The position numbers and the translations under genes are program-made. A model generated the notes under the pieces. The model did not search any database, had not been told where the DNA came from, and was given only the letters and a program-made list of their open reading frames with translations. 22,090 bases of DNA from a virus: positions 1 through 22,090 of IMG/VR virus record IMGVR_UViG_3300044712_000492; one strand, 5' to 3'. Shown one piece after another: positions 1-7,708 of the stretch (the first letter of the stretch is position 1; each line of letters opens with the position of its first letter).

Positions 1-337
1 GCGTGTCACGGCGGGCAGGCGTTGGGTTGAGGTCGTCATATCCGGCGGCTGTCCAAGTCAACGTCGTGTCGCCAGCGCCATTGTCTGTGATGCTTGGCTT
101 GACTGCGACCGCGCTTCCCCACACGGAATCGAACGTGCTCACGGAAGGCACGCCCGCCGCAAACGTCACATACACCCATGCGCGCGGGGCTGTGTGAGTG
201 TTCGCCGCCATGTCGGTTGCGAGCCGCTCATACTCCGCGTAATCGAGTTCCTTGGTGGGATCGACCGGCCCTTGCGTGTCGCGGTTGTTTTTCGGCAAGC
301 CGTAATCCGTTGCCGGATCGGAAACGTTCGGAAGCAT
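1..337 (-). CDS. Unrecognised baseplate/tail-region protein, N-terminal part (truncated by window edge)
   Basis: The reading frame opens at an ATG (337-335) and stays open for 112 codons to the window edge. A clear GAGGG Shine-Dalgarno lies about six bases upstream, and the start follows the stop of the baseplate-J gene by only 10 bases, so it is the next gene of the operon. The protein begins MLPNVSDPATDYGLPKN; from about residue 50 it turns into short hydrophobic/Thr-Ser stretches that look like beta strands (AWVYVTFAAG, TTLTWTAAGYDD). In Mu the next gene is gp48, a baseplate wedge protein, but I do not see gp48-like sequence here. A tail-fibre, collar or baseplate-attached beta-sandwich protein is possible from position. 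That a gene starts here is fairly sure; its function is not known. Confidence 0.7.
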   Translation of the reverse strand, partial: MLPNVSDPATDYGLPKNNRDTQGPVDPTKELDYAEYERLATDMAANTHTAPRAWVYVTFAAGVPSVSTFDSVWGSAVAVKPSITDNGAGDTTLTWTAAGYDDLNPTPARRDT

Positions 338-347
338 TGATTCCCTC

Positions 348-1862
348 TTACGCCTTGTAGATTGCGAGTTTTCCGAGCACGAGGATGTTGGGCGGGTCCG
401 TCACTGCAGCGGCCACGGTTGGCGCCTTGGGCAGCGAGGGAGTCATCACGCTGATATGCGTGATCTCAGGATGCTCGATTGATAGCTTGCCGACGTGTGT
501 TGAGGTGAACTGCGACGGCCATTCCTCGGATGGCAACGGATGGCGATAGGAGCGGGGGAGCAGGTTCGCGCTCGATGTCTTCTCCCCCGGCCCGAGTCCA
601 CCGAACTGTGCGGCAATCGTCTCGCCGTAGTCGTCAAGGTTCTCTGCATCGGGCGATACGTAGTCACCCACCGCGAGCTTGGAGGTATCGATCGCGCTGT
701 ACAGTTCGATCGTGTAGGTCGTGCCGGCGACAAGCGTCACCGTCTTGACCTTCGCGTGAACGAACTCCTTGTCCGTGTTGGACCAGAATGCGATCTGCGC
801 ATCCACGAGCGGGATGTTGGACGCATCGAGCACGTTGACGTTGATGAGCGTCTGCGAGGTGATCGCTGTGATGGCGGTCGCGTACGGCGCAGCAGTCCAG
901 CACGCGGGCCAATGCGGACCCGTGCCGGTATCGCCGTCGAGCCAGCCGCCGCCCGGTCCACCGTCCCAGATCGGAAGCGGCAACGTTGCCTTGAGCACAA
1001 CGTCAACGTTCTCATCCGCGACCGTCGTGGTTGTCACGTCCGCATGTTCCGGATCGCTCCCCACAACCGCGAGCGCGACGGCTCCCGTAAGCGCAACGCT
1101 GCCCTCGCGTGTGTACGCGCCCGTCAGGTTGTCGCGGTCCGCAACGACCGTATAGGCAACGTGGACCGTAGACGGGCCTTGGATTGCAGGATAGCAATAC
1201 GCCTTCTCAACTGCCGCGTTGGCCTCTGCCCATTCAACGTAATGCGCCCATGAGCCAGACGCGCCGGGATGTCGCAAACTCGAGGTGAACCGTGCGCGCA
1301 GCCGTGCGTCATCGTCAGGATCGGTGCCGTTCGTGAGACCGCTTGGACCGACAACCGCGGTCGTGTTGGAGCCAGCGGGCGGACTGCTCCACGTCATCAC
1401 CGTTGCGGCGGCCTTGTCGGTTCGCTTGCCGGTATCGATTCCGATGACCGGGATCAGCGTGCCGGCAACCGCGGCAGTGGAGGACACGACCTTGTACCGC
1501 AGCCCGTCCACGCTTCGGCATTCGAGGTCTTTCGGATAGACCACTACGCCCACGCAATCGGCCACCACGTAGCCTTGCGCGCCGGCACCAAGCGATGGGT
1601 TCATACCGCGCCACACGAGCGCGAGACGAGCGAGGTCGTCACCGATCGCGGTATCGGGCATCGTCGCGTCTTGGGTCGCTGCGATCTGCGCATAGAGCTG
1701 AAACGCAAGCGACGCGGCAGCCTCGGCCTTGATCGCAGTCTCGGAGCCCGGCGCGACGTTGGGGTTGCTGATAACCGCGCGGATCTTGAGCCGCCGCACG
1801 TCTTCTTTGTATTGGTCGGCCAACTGCGCGATCGTCGGCAGCGTGACGCGAGTGATTGCCAT
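348..1862 (-). CDS. Baseplate J-like wedge protein (Mu gp47-like), enlarged
   Basis: Codes for 504 residues. It matches the baseplate-J/gp47 pattern: an N-terminal helical segment (PTIAQLADQYKEDVRR), then the stretch around PGSETAIKAEAAASLAFQLY and TAIGDDLARLALVWRG, and the conserved DARLRARFTSSLRHPGASGS region near residues 185-205 followed by the YVEWAEA helix. In this family the protein forms the wedge that links the central hub to the baseplate periphery of contractile tails. It follows the gp46-like gene by 22 bases, as in Mu, and has a GAGG Shine-Dalgarno about eight bases before the ATG. It is longer than the usual 350-400 residues: the extra sequence lies roughly at residues 295-440, begins with a Gly/Asp/Trp-rich linker (GGPGGGWLDGD) and continues as beta-rich sequence. 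It ends with TAA at 348. Confidence 0.85.
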   Translation of the reverse strand: MAITRVTLPTIAQLADQYKEDVRRLKIRAVISNPNVAPGSETAIKAEAAASLAFQLYAQIAATQDATMPDTAIGDDLARLALVWRGMNPSLGAGAQGYVVADCVGVVVYPKDLECRSVDGLRYKVVSSTAAVAGTLIPVIGIDTGKRTDKAAATVMTWSSPPAGSNTTAVVGPSGLTNGTDPDDDARLRARFTSSLRHPGASGSWAHYVEWAEANAAVEKAYCYPAIQGPSTVHVAYTVVADRDNLTGAYTREGSVALTGAVALAVVGSDPEHADVTTTTVADENVDVVLKATLPLPIWDGGPGGGWLDGDTGTGPHWPACWTAAPYATAITAITSQTLINVNVLDASNIPLVDAQIAFWSNTDKEFVHAKVKTVTLVAGTTYTIELYSAIDTSKLAVGDYVSPDAENLDDYGETIAAQFGGLGPGEKTSSANLLPRSYRHPLPSEEWPSQFTSTHVGKLSIEHPEITHISVMTPSLPKAPTVAAAVTDPPNILVLGKLAIYKA

Positions 1863-1884
1863 AGTGGAGCCTCAGTTGCCGTAA

Positions 1885-2358
1885 TCAGAACTGCAGCGGG
1901 ATCTTCGTGGTGACGTTGGCGTTCTGGCGTTTGAGGTCGTACCAAGTCACGAGCGCATACCCGCGCGTTGGGAAGTTCGCGTCGGTCTCGACTGTGATTG
2001 AGTCAATGCGCGCTGAACCGTCATCGACCACGGGCGCGAGCGCTTGGGTGAACGCGTCTGTCACATACCGCTCAAGGTCAGCGCCGCACTTGTCTGGCGT
2101 ACGCAAGCCCTGCGTCGGCCAGTTGGCGCGGCTTCCAAGCGAGAGTTTGCACAGGATGAGGATGCGTTGGCCCGTGTCGCTCATGCCGTTTTCGGAGCCG
2201 TACGCGTCGTGCGTGGTGTCCATCTCGACCGGATCGATCGCCACGCTGCTAACCGCGCCCGTGCTCGACTTCTGCCACAGCGAGGCAGCGTAGAGCGGAC
2301 CGTTAGCGACCTGCGTTCCAAGGCCGGCGGGTGTCGTGCCGAGAGCGTGGATGGTCAT
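1885..2358 (-). CDS. Baseplate wedge protein, Mu gp46-like (gpW/gp25 type)
   Basis: Codes for 157 residues. After an N-terminal part that includes AIDPVEMDTTHDAYGS comes the region typical of gp25/gp46 wedge proteins: a hydrophobic strand (GQRILILCKLSLGSRANWP), then a helix (CGADLERYVTDAFTQAL) followed by alternating strands (ARIDSITVE, GYALVTWYDL). Such proteins form the inner baseplate wedge with the gp47/J protein and connect to the sheath. The gene lies directly before the gp47-like gene, as in Mu. The ATG at 2358 is nine bases after the stop of the Pro/Ile repeat gene, and the Shine-Dalgarno is weak, so translational coupling is likely. The call rests on gene order plus these partial matches. 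Confidence 0.72.
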   Translation of the reverse strand: MTIHALGTTPAGLGTQVANGPLYAASLWQKSSTGAVSSVAIDPVEMDTTHDAYGSENGMSDTGQRILILCKLSLGSRANWPTQGLRTPDKCGADLERYVTDAFTQALAPVVDDGSARIDSITVETDANFPTRGYALVTWYDLKRQNANVTTKIPLQF

Positions 2359-2367
2359 CTGTGTTTC

Positions 2368-2691
2368 TCAGGCGAGGGGGCAGGGCGGCAATGTGATTCC
2401 GGGGATCCTCGGGATGGGCAGCGGAGGGGGAAACGCCGGGATCGTCGGGATCTTGATCTTCAGACTGATGCCTAGCTCCGGAAGCGAGAACGAAGGAATG
2501 CGAGGAATCGGCAAGGGCGGCGGTATCGCCGGGATCGTGGGCAGCTTGATCGGAATCTTGATCTTGAGTCCGAACTCAGGCAGCTCGAAGCCAAAGGAAG
2601 GGATGCGCGGAATCGGTATCGAGAATGCGGGTATCCCGGGCAATCGTATGCTGAACGGCAACGCAAACTTGCACGGACCGATCGAAGGCAT
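2368..2691 (-). CDS. Proline/isoleucine-rich repeat protein, possible spike-associated protein
   Basis: Codes for 107 residues with no recognised domain. The sequence is built almost wholly of Pro, Ile, Leu and Phe with scattered Lys/Arg. A unit reading roughly IPAxPPPLPIPRIPSFxLPE then a short Lys/Ile strand (LKIKIP) begins at residues 20, 53 and 84; the third copy is incomplete. A Cys sits near each end (residues 7 and 104). The ATG is two bases upstream of nothing else: it starts at 2691, two bases after the spike stop codon (2694), and the ORF ends nine bases before the gp46-like start. A gene of this kind is not part of the standard Mu order. Repeat copies keep the amino acids while changing codons, which argues that the protein is made and selected. 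Position beside the spike suggests a baseplate or spike-tip part; this is inference. Confidence 0.75.
   Translation of the reverse strand: MPSIGPCKFALPFSIRLPGIPAFSIPIPRIPSFGFELPEFGLKIKIPIKLPTIPAIPPPLPIPRIPSFSLPELGISLKIKIPTIPAFPPPLPIPRIPGITLPPCPLA
2401..2634 (-). repeat. Degenerate protein-level tandem repeat (31-33 residue unit, about 2.5 copies)
   Basis: Inside the Pro/Ile-rich gene, units start at residues 20, 53 and 84. Between copies two and three, over PTIPAxPPPLPIPRIP, fifteen residues are identical but eleven of those fifteen use different codons. The repeat is therefore old at DNA level and preserved at protein level. Confidence 0.8.
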
Positions 2692-2693
2692 TG

Positions 2694-3326
2694 TCAGATA
2701 TTCACATTCGGTGCGCCGCCTGCTGCCACTGTCGCGGCATTGAGCGGACGCTTGGCTCCGACGTGGAGCGAGTGCGTGCCCACCATGTCATTCATCTCGG
2801 GCGCGATGTTTTGGATCGCCTTCTGGCTGTAGGTGGTGACTTCCTTGTCGCCGCCGTGGATCGTGATCCCGTCGTCGTCGCTAATGATGATTCCGCGCCC
2901 GCCAGCGGTCATGAGTGTGATTGCATGCCGCTTCGGCGACATGCTGAAGACCATGTTGTTCTTGCCATCGGGCGCTAGGATCGTCACGCTGCCATCGGCA
3001 TTGACTCGAATCACGTTGCCGCCGATTGAGTAGATCGCAACGTCGCCTTCCTTCATCTTTCCGAACACTGTCGCGGCAGCCAGAGCGCGCGACGCAATCG
3101 TGTAGAGGCTCTGTCCGAACCTGTACACGAGCGCCTCCGCTCCCGCCGGCAACCGCGAGATGAAGCCGTAGTCTTGCCACGAGTCGGCGGGTTCGCTCTC
3201 GTCAATCGGAGTCTGGTCAACCCACGGGTCCTTTGGGTTCCGCTTGGGTTCCTCAAAGAACGTGGCAATGATGTTCTTCGCGTTGCCGAGCAGGTCGGTT
3301 CGCTTCACCTTGCGAATGTCAAACAT
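2694..3326 (-). CDS. Baseplate spike protein (Mu gp45 / P2 gpV-like)
   Basis: Codes for 210 residues from the ATG at 3326, which overlaps the stop of the hub gene as TAATG. An upstream extension in the same frame is possible but would lie wholly within the hub gene, so the short form is preferred. From about residue 88 the protein is a run of short strands with turns (GDVAIYSIGGNVIRVNADGSVTIL, HAITLMTAGGRGIIISDDDGITI is the same style), as expected for the OB-fold and trimeric beta-helix of spikes that pierce the outer membrane. It lies directly after the hub gene, the same place as Mu gp45. The C-terminal tail (GTHSLHVGAKRP onward) contains no HxH, the motif that binds iron at the tip in P2 gpV and Mu gp45. 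Confidence 0.75.
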   Translation of the reverse strand: MFDIRKVKRTDLLGNAKNIIATFFEEPKRNPKDPWVDQTPIDESEPADSWQDYGFISRLPAGAEALVYRFGQSLYTIASRALAAATVFGKMKEGDVAIYSIGGNVIRVNADGSVTILAPDGKNNMVFSMSPKRHAITLMTAGGRGIIISDDDGITIHGGDKEVTTYSQKAIQNIAPEMNDMVGTHSLHVGAKRPLNAATVAAGGAPNVNI

Positions 3327-4450
3327 TATTCCGCGTGGTCCACATCTGAGAACGTGATCGAGCCGAGCGGAACGCACTTGAGCGTGGTCGTGGTCCCGCC
3401 CGTCGCGCTCTTGCTGAACGTTCTCTCTCTGACGTACATGTCTTCGTGCACGCCTAGGTAGTCGTCTTCGATGTGCGCAACCGTGTCGATCGCGTACGTG
3501 CGCCCCGTGTCCCGATCGGTGTGCCCGATGAGCGTACACTCATAGACACGCGCGTCCTTGCGTGCTTCGCTCATCTCTTGCTCAGCGAGCGCTTGAGCCT
3601 CATCGTTGGTCGTGCACTGCTCGTGAAACACGTAGCGAGGCACGTAGAGCGACCGCGAGTCGTCCTGAATGAACCCCTCGGCTGTCGACTTCTCCCACTC
3701 CAACTGCGCGCCCTTGCCGTGCACTAGGATGTGGGACGGGGCTTGCGTTGCCTTCTCCGTATAGGACGCGTTGAGAATCTTGACAGACCGCTCGCCGTCA
3801 CGATGGATCAACGAATACGACGGGGCTTGGTCGTAGTCCGGTCCAGACACGACGATGTTGCCAGCCGCATCGCTCCAAATCCACAGCCCGAACCTGCGCA
3901 GGTTGCGAGCGAGAAACTCAAACGCGCCTTCGTTGTGCTTCGCCTTGCAGTAGTCTAGTTCGGTCTGCGTCTTGCGAGCTTTCTTGCCAGTCTTGAATCC
4001 CTTGACGCCGGTCAAGATGTCGCGGTTGGAGTCGTTGTCCGTGATGATCTTCCGACCCATGTTCGGGTACAGCGAGAAGATCGTTGCCTCTACGACCTCG
4101 TAGATCTTCTTGCCCTTGATCGGCATGCTCGGGTGCACGTTCGCATCACAGAGCACCTTGAGCACATCGCGGCCTTGGACGTTGACTGTGAGCCCGCTAG
4201 TTCCTCCGCAACTGACCTTGACCTCATCGATCCAGCCGGTGAGCTGCAGATTGCCGTCAACGCGAACCTCGATCCTCTTGTCCTTCTTGAGCACGTCACG
4301 AAGTGCGCGCCAGTTCGCAAGCGTCGTGGTAGAGAAGGACCAGCCATCGGTTGGCGTCAGGAACTCGCTGTTGATGCTGTACTCGCCCCACTTGGACAGG
4401 ATAGACCCGTCCTCAAGCGTGATGGTCGCCTCACCGAATACATCTCTCAT
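3326..4450 (-). CDS. Baseplate hub protein (Mu gpP / gp44, GpD-like)
   Basis: Codes for 374 residues, about the length of Mu gpP. The N-terminus has the hub pattern: a strand-rich domain with KWGEYSINSEFLTPTDGWSF, then WRALRDVLKKDKRIEVRVDG and LQLTGWIDEV, and the strand VNVQGRDVLKVLCDANVHP, a typical motif in this family. The C-terminal part has strand pairs such as RTYAIDTVAHIEDDYLG and a late MYVRERTFS segment. Hub proteins form the ring under the tail tube and carry the spike. It follows the gpN-like gene by six bases and precedes the spike gene, which overlaps its stop codon, matching Mu order N-P-45. Confidence 0.85.
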   Translation of the reverse strand: MRDVFGEATITLEDGSILSKWGEYSINSEFLTPTDGWSFSTTTLANWRALRDVLKKDKRIEVRVDGNLQLTGWIDEVKVSCGGTSGLTVNVQGRDVLKVLCDANVHPSMPIKGKKIYEVVEATIFSLYPNMGRKIITDNDSNRDILTGVKGFKTGKKARKTQTELDYCKAKHNEGAFEFLARNLRRFGLWIWSDAAGNIVVSGPDYDQAPSYSLIHRDGERSVKILNASYTEKATQAPSHILVHGKGAQLEWEKSTAEGFIQDDSRSLYVPRYVFHEQCTTNDEAQALAEQEMSEARKDARVYECTLIGHTDRDTGRTYAIDTVAHIEDDYLGVHEDMYVRERTFSKSATGGTTTTLKCVPLGSITFSDVDHAE

Positions 4451-4456
4451 GTGTCG

Positions 4457-5356
4457 TTACACTTGAGGGATGAACACCACTGTACCGGCCGGTACCTTGT
4501 CCTTGGCCGCAAGCAGCGGGTTCAACTTGAACAGTTGCTCGATCGTGATTCCGTAGTCTCCTGCTAGCAGTGGCGTGGTGCGCTCTTGCGTTGTGGTGCG
4601 GATGTCGATCGCCTTCTTGTCAACCAGACCCGCACTATCATAAGCACTGACGAGCGCCGTTTCGATGCCCTTGAGCGCTTGCATCACGGGCCATGCTTTC
4701 GGATCGCTCATCTGGTTCGTGAAGTCGATGAGCACATTGACGGCCTCCATCGTCTTCTCAATCTCGGCCAGCATGCCAGCGGCAGTGATGTCCGCTAGCA
4801 TCTGCATTCCCTTGAGCTTCTTGAGCGCGTCGCTGAGCGATGAGCCGCTACCGTCGTTATACTTTGGCAGTTTGATGCCCGGCCCGAGCTTCTCAGCATC
4901 GAGCGCAAGCCCCGTCGCGTACTTGATTGGACTCGACGCAGTAAGCTCGATGCGTAACCCTTTCTCGATCGTCTCAACGAACGAGACCGTCATGTCAACG
5001 CCGTCGCGTCGCGCCGGGTCCCACGACGTGTCGTAGTTCTCGACCTTCACATCCATCAGCCCGAACTCGGGATGCTGCAGCGGCCCCGTGCTGCGGTCAC
5101 AGCAAGCGTTCCAGAAATCGCGATAGGTGTTCGGGTACAGGTTACGATAGCCGAGCAGACCGGCGCGAAACGGGATGGTGAAGGACAGATGCGCGCTCTT
5201 GCGGCACGTGTTCTCTTGCTCTCCGCCGCTCACGCCGTACTGATTGTGCTCCACAAGGTTCTGCGTGACCTTGATCGAGTTGGTCTGACACGGAACCTCG
5301 ATTCCGCGGAACTTGAGCGGCAGAAGGTTGCCGAGGATGTCGAGTGCGTCTGCCAT
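4457..5356 (-). CDS. DNA circularisation N-terminal domain tail protein (Mu gpN-like) with LysM-like C-terminus
   Basis: Codes for 299 residues, clearly shorter than Mu gpN. Residues about 10-135 match the DNA circularisation N-terminal domain: LKFRGIEVPCQTNSIKV, the HNQYG segment, LSFTIPFRAG, a YRDFWNACC helix and VKVENYDTSWDP. In Mu-like phages this protein joins the tail tube to the hub. A helical middle (about 175-245) leads to residues 253-298, which read as a LysM-like module: DYGITIEQLFKLNPLL then VPAGTVVFIPQV. It starts one base after the tape measure stop (TGA-C-ATG) with no good Shine-Dalgarno, so coupled translation is likely. The hub gene follows by six bases. The first domain is a firm call, the LysM a good guess. 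Confidence 0.85.
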   Translation of the reverse strand: MADALDILGNLLPLKFRGIEVPCQTNSIKVTQNLVEHNQYGVSGGEQENTCRKSAHLSFTIPFRAGLLGYRNLYPNTYRDFWNACCDRSTGPLQHPEFGLMDVKVENYDTSWDPARRDGVDMTVSFVETIEKGLRIELTASSPIKYATGLALDAEKLGPGIKLPKYNDGSGSSLSDALKKLKGMQMLADITAAGMLAEIEKTMEAVNVLIDFTNQMSDPKAWPVMQALKGIETALVSAYDSAGLVDKKAIDIRTTTQERTTPLLAGDYGITIEQLFKLNPLLAAKDKVPAGTVVFIPQV

Positions 5357-5357
5357 G

Positions 5358-7694
5358 TCACATACCAGCCGGTTTGCCGTCGCGAGCCTTGTGCCCTGGA
5401 TTGGCTAGATCGCCAGCGGATGCGCCCTTCTTCAGTGCTTCGATGAACATGTCCATGCCCGCCGCGAACTCGCGCGCCTTCTCAGGTGTGACGCCCGCCG
5501 ATTCCTCCTCGGCCTTCTGCTTCGTGAGTATCATAGACTTCGTTGGGTTCAGGTAATCCCACGTATCAGCCTTAGTCTCATCGTTGTATGCGGTCGTTGC
5601 CTTCTGCAGGCGTTCGCGCGCAGACGTTGCCTGTTCCAGTAGCGCCTTGCGCTTTGCATCCTTGCCCTGACGCTCGGCGATGGCCTCTGGCGAGTTCTCG
5701 CCCATGAGGTCGCCCATCGTAGGGCCCTGAAACATCTTCTCGCCTTCGTCGTAGCCGCGTACCTGACGAATGGTATTCTCTGCCTCTTGCTGGGCCGCGT
5801 ATAGCTCCTTGCCGACCGTTGCACCCTTGGCAGCGGATTGGTCAATGATGCTTACGCCGGCCGCAATGATGGAGACAGCCGTTGCCGTAATTGCAAGACC
5901 GGCCATGAACTTCCCGCCGGTTCCGAGGTTTCCGCCAACGCCACCGCCACCCATCCCAGCCCGCGCATTGAGTAGAGCCTCGAGTCCCTTGTCTAATACC
6001 TTGGATATTCCAGCCGCCGCAAGCTCCTTGGTCAGGCTCGCCGCGAACAGACCACCGATTCCAGCTAGCGGGTTCTTAGCCACGAACGATGCCAGCCCAG
6101 CAAACGCACGCGTTGCCTCCGTGATGGTTGGAAGCAGTTTGATGAACTCCGGAAGAAGCTCGCCAATCCGGGCCTTGAACTGCTCCATGTTCGCCGCAAG
6201 CTGCGACGCCGGATCGCCCATCATGAGCGCGAGGCCACGATCGCGCTCGCCCTCGGCCAGCTTCGCGCCCGCCGCCGCGTTGAGTTTGGCAAGGACGCCT
6301 TCCTTGCCTCCGCGGTTGTAGTCGGCCATCAACGATTCGACGATCTTGTGAGACGAGCCGGTGAACAATCCACCAAGCGCTTCCGACCCTTTGACGTTGC
6401 CGCGACCGCGAAGGGAGAAACCCTTCTTCATCGCAACATCCATCGTCTCGGCAAGAATCTGCGCCGGGTCGTTCATCATGTTGTTTTCGTCGTATACGTT
6501 GATGCCGCCAGCCTTGAGGTGCTTGGCGTTCGTGTTGATGTCGCGCATCAGGTCCACGATCGCGGTCCGGCTTTCCTCTGGCGACACAGCGGCCTCTGCG
6601 GCGATCTGAGCCATGCCGACGTTGCGACGAAGCATCGAGCCGGCTGAGAGGTTGGTCATCTTCCCAGCGCCGCCCAACTTCGCCAACTCTTGTGCGAGGT
6701 CGCTAATCTCGATCGAACCCTCTTTGCCCATTGCGGCCATGTCTTGGATCAGGTCGCGCATCTCCTTGCCGGGCTTCACGTCGGCCTTGAGCGCGGCAGC
6801 CACGACGCCGCCCATGTCCTTCATGGTGACGCCGAAGACCTTAGCCGTCTGGATGATATCCTCCATGTCCTGACGGTACGCGGTCAACCCCTGCGCTCCG
6901 CCGGCACGCGCGGAAACGATCGACATCGATTCCATGATGTCGCCAGCGCTGATGCCGTACTTGCCCGCCATGGCCTGAGCTTCGCCCGTAAGGCCCGTCA
7001 CGGTCTGCGTGGCGGCTCCACCCTTGTCTCGGGTCGCGTTGACGAGCAGAGCCGCTTGCTGCCTCAGAGACAGGTTCTCTTGCAGGGCGTTGGCGATCAT
7101 CATTCCGCCGCCCGCGGCGCCGAGCGTTCCGGCAACTCCGGTCACGGTTCCGATGGTGGAGCGGCCGGCGCGACCGATAGCGCTGGTAACTGTTCCAGCT
7201 CGAGATGCCCGCGTACGGGCATCCTGAGCCGCCTCTTGGGCTGCATGTCGTCCAGCCATCTTTGCCGACTGCTCGTTGAGGCGCATGCGTCGGGCAGCCT
7301 CACGTTCAGCGGCGCGGGTCTTGCGTTGCTCGGCACGTTCGGCTTCCTTGGCCTCTTTCTCCGCAACCCTCCCCGCGTACTTGGCAGACGCCTCGTTGAT
7401 CTTCATCCGGCGTGCGGCTTCGCGCTCAACGGCCTTCGTCTGACGCTGTTGCTCGCGCTCGGCTTGCTTGGTGTGCTGTTGTTCGCGCTTCTCCGCGCCC
7501 TTCAACCAGCGCTCAACCTCTTTCAGTTCGTTGTCTGCGCCGGACCTCGTTACGCGCACCTTGCGGTCGGCTGTACGCTGCGAGTCCTTGAGCATCTGCT
7601 CATTGATCTTCTGCACCTTGACTCGGACGCTTTCGAACGCTCGCTCAACGTTCGAGAAGTTCACCTCCGATATGATCTTGATAGGTGCAGGCAC
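5358..7694 (-). CDS. Tail tape measure protein
   Basis: Codes for 778 residues, the longest protein here, placed between the assembly chaperone and gpN-like genes as expected. The start is GTG (7694-7692), chosen for the AGAGGAG Shine-Dalgarno seven bases upstream, within the end of the chaperone gene. Residues 1-160 are strongly charged and predicted coiled coil, with a 40-residue tandem repeat at 78-157. Gly/Ala-rich hydrophobic stretches at about 180-205 and 597-617 could insert in the membrane during DNA ejection. The region around residues 240-460 (GISAGDIMESMSIVSARAGG and onward) resembles phage minor tail proteins with a tape-measure core. By the known rule of about 1.5 angstrom per residue, a tail somewhat over 100 nm long would be expected, an estimate only. 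Confidence 0.9.
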   Translation of the reverse strand: MPAPIKIISEVNFSNVERAFESVRVKVQKINEQMLKDSQRTADRKVRVTRSGADNELKEVERWLKGAEKREQQHTKQAEREQQRQTKAVEREAARRMKINEASAKYAGRVAEKEAKEAERAEQRKTRAAEREAARRMRLNEQSAKMAGRHAAQEAAQDARTRASRAGTVTSAIGRAGRSTIGTVTGVAGTLGAAGGGMMIANALQENLSLRQQAALLVNATRDKGGAATQTVTGLTGEAQAMAGKYGISAGDIMESMSIVSARAGGAQGLTAYRQDMEDIIQTAKVFGVTMKDMGGVVAAALKADVKPGKEMRDLIQDMAAMGKEGSIEISDLAQELAKLGGAGKMTNLSAGSMLRRNVGMAQIAAEAAVSPEESRTAIVDLMRDINTNAKHLKAGGINVYDENNMMNDPAQILAETMDVAMKKGFSLRGRGNVKGSEALGGLFTGSSHKIVESLMADYNRGGKEGVLAKLNAAAGAKLAEGERDRGLALMMGDPASQLAANMEQFKARIGELLPEFIKLLPTITEATRAFAGLASFVAKNPLAGIGGLFAASLTKELAAAGISKVLDKGLEALLNARAGMGGGGVGGNLGTGGKFMAGLAITATAVSIIAAGVSIIDQSAAKGATVGKELYAAQQEAENTIRQVRGYDEGEKMFQGPTMGDLMGENSPEAIAERQGKDAKRKALLEQATSARERLQKATTAYNDETKADTWDYLNPTKSMILTKQKAEEESAGVTPEKAREFAAGMDMFIEALKKGASAGDLANPGHKARDGKPAGM
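7224..7463 (-). repeat. 40-residue tandem duplication in tape measure coiled coil
   Basis: Residues 78-117 and 118-157 of the tape measure protein align without gaps, sharing EREAARRM, a Lys/Arg then Ile/Leu, NE-x-SAK and AGR. Codons for shared residues often differ between copies, so the duplication is not recent. Confidence 0.8.
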
Positions 7695-7708
7695 TTGTTT
7701 ACTCCTCT
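7692..7708 (-). promoter_or_regulatory. Ribosome binding site and GTG start of tape measure gene
   Basis: AGAGGAG at 7708-7702 is formed by the last codons of the chaperone gene, followed by its TAA stop (7701-7699) and then GTG at 7694, seven bases from the Shine-Dalgarno. No ATG nearby is better placed, so GTG is the likely start. Confidence 0.75.

Noticed and set aside
3327-3539. N-terminal extension of the spike gene to 3539
   Set aside because: It would lie wholly within the hub gene, is Arg/His-rich shadow sequence, and the ATG at 3326 overlaps the hub stop as TAATG.
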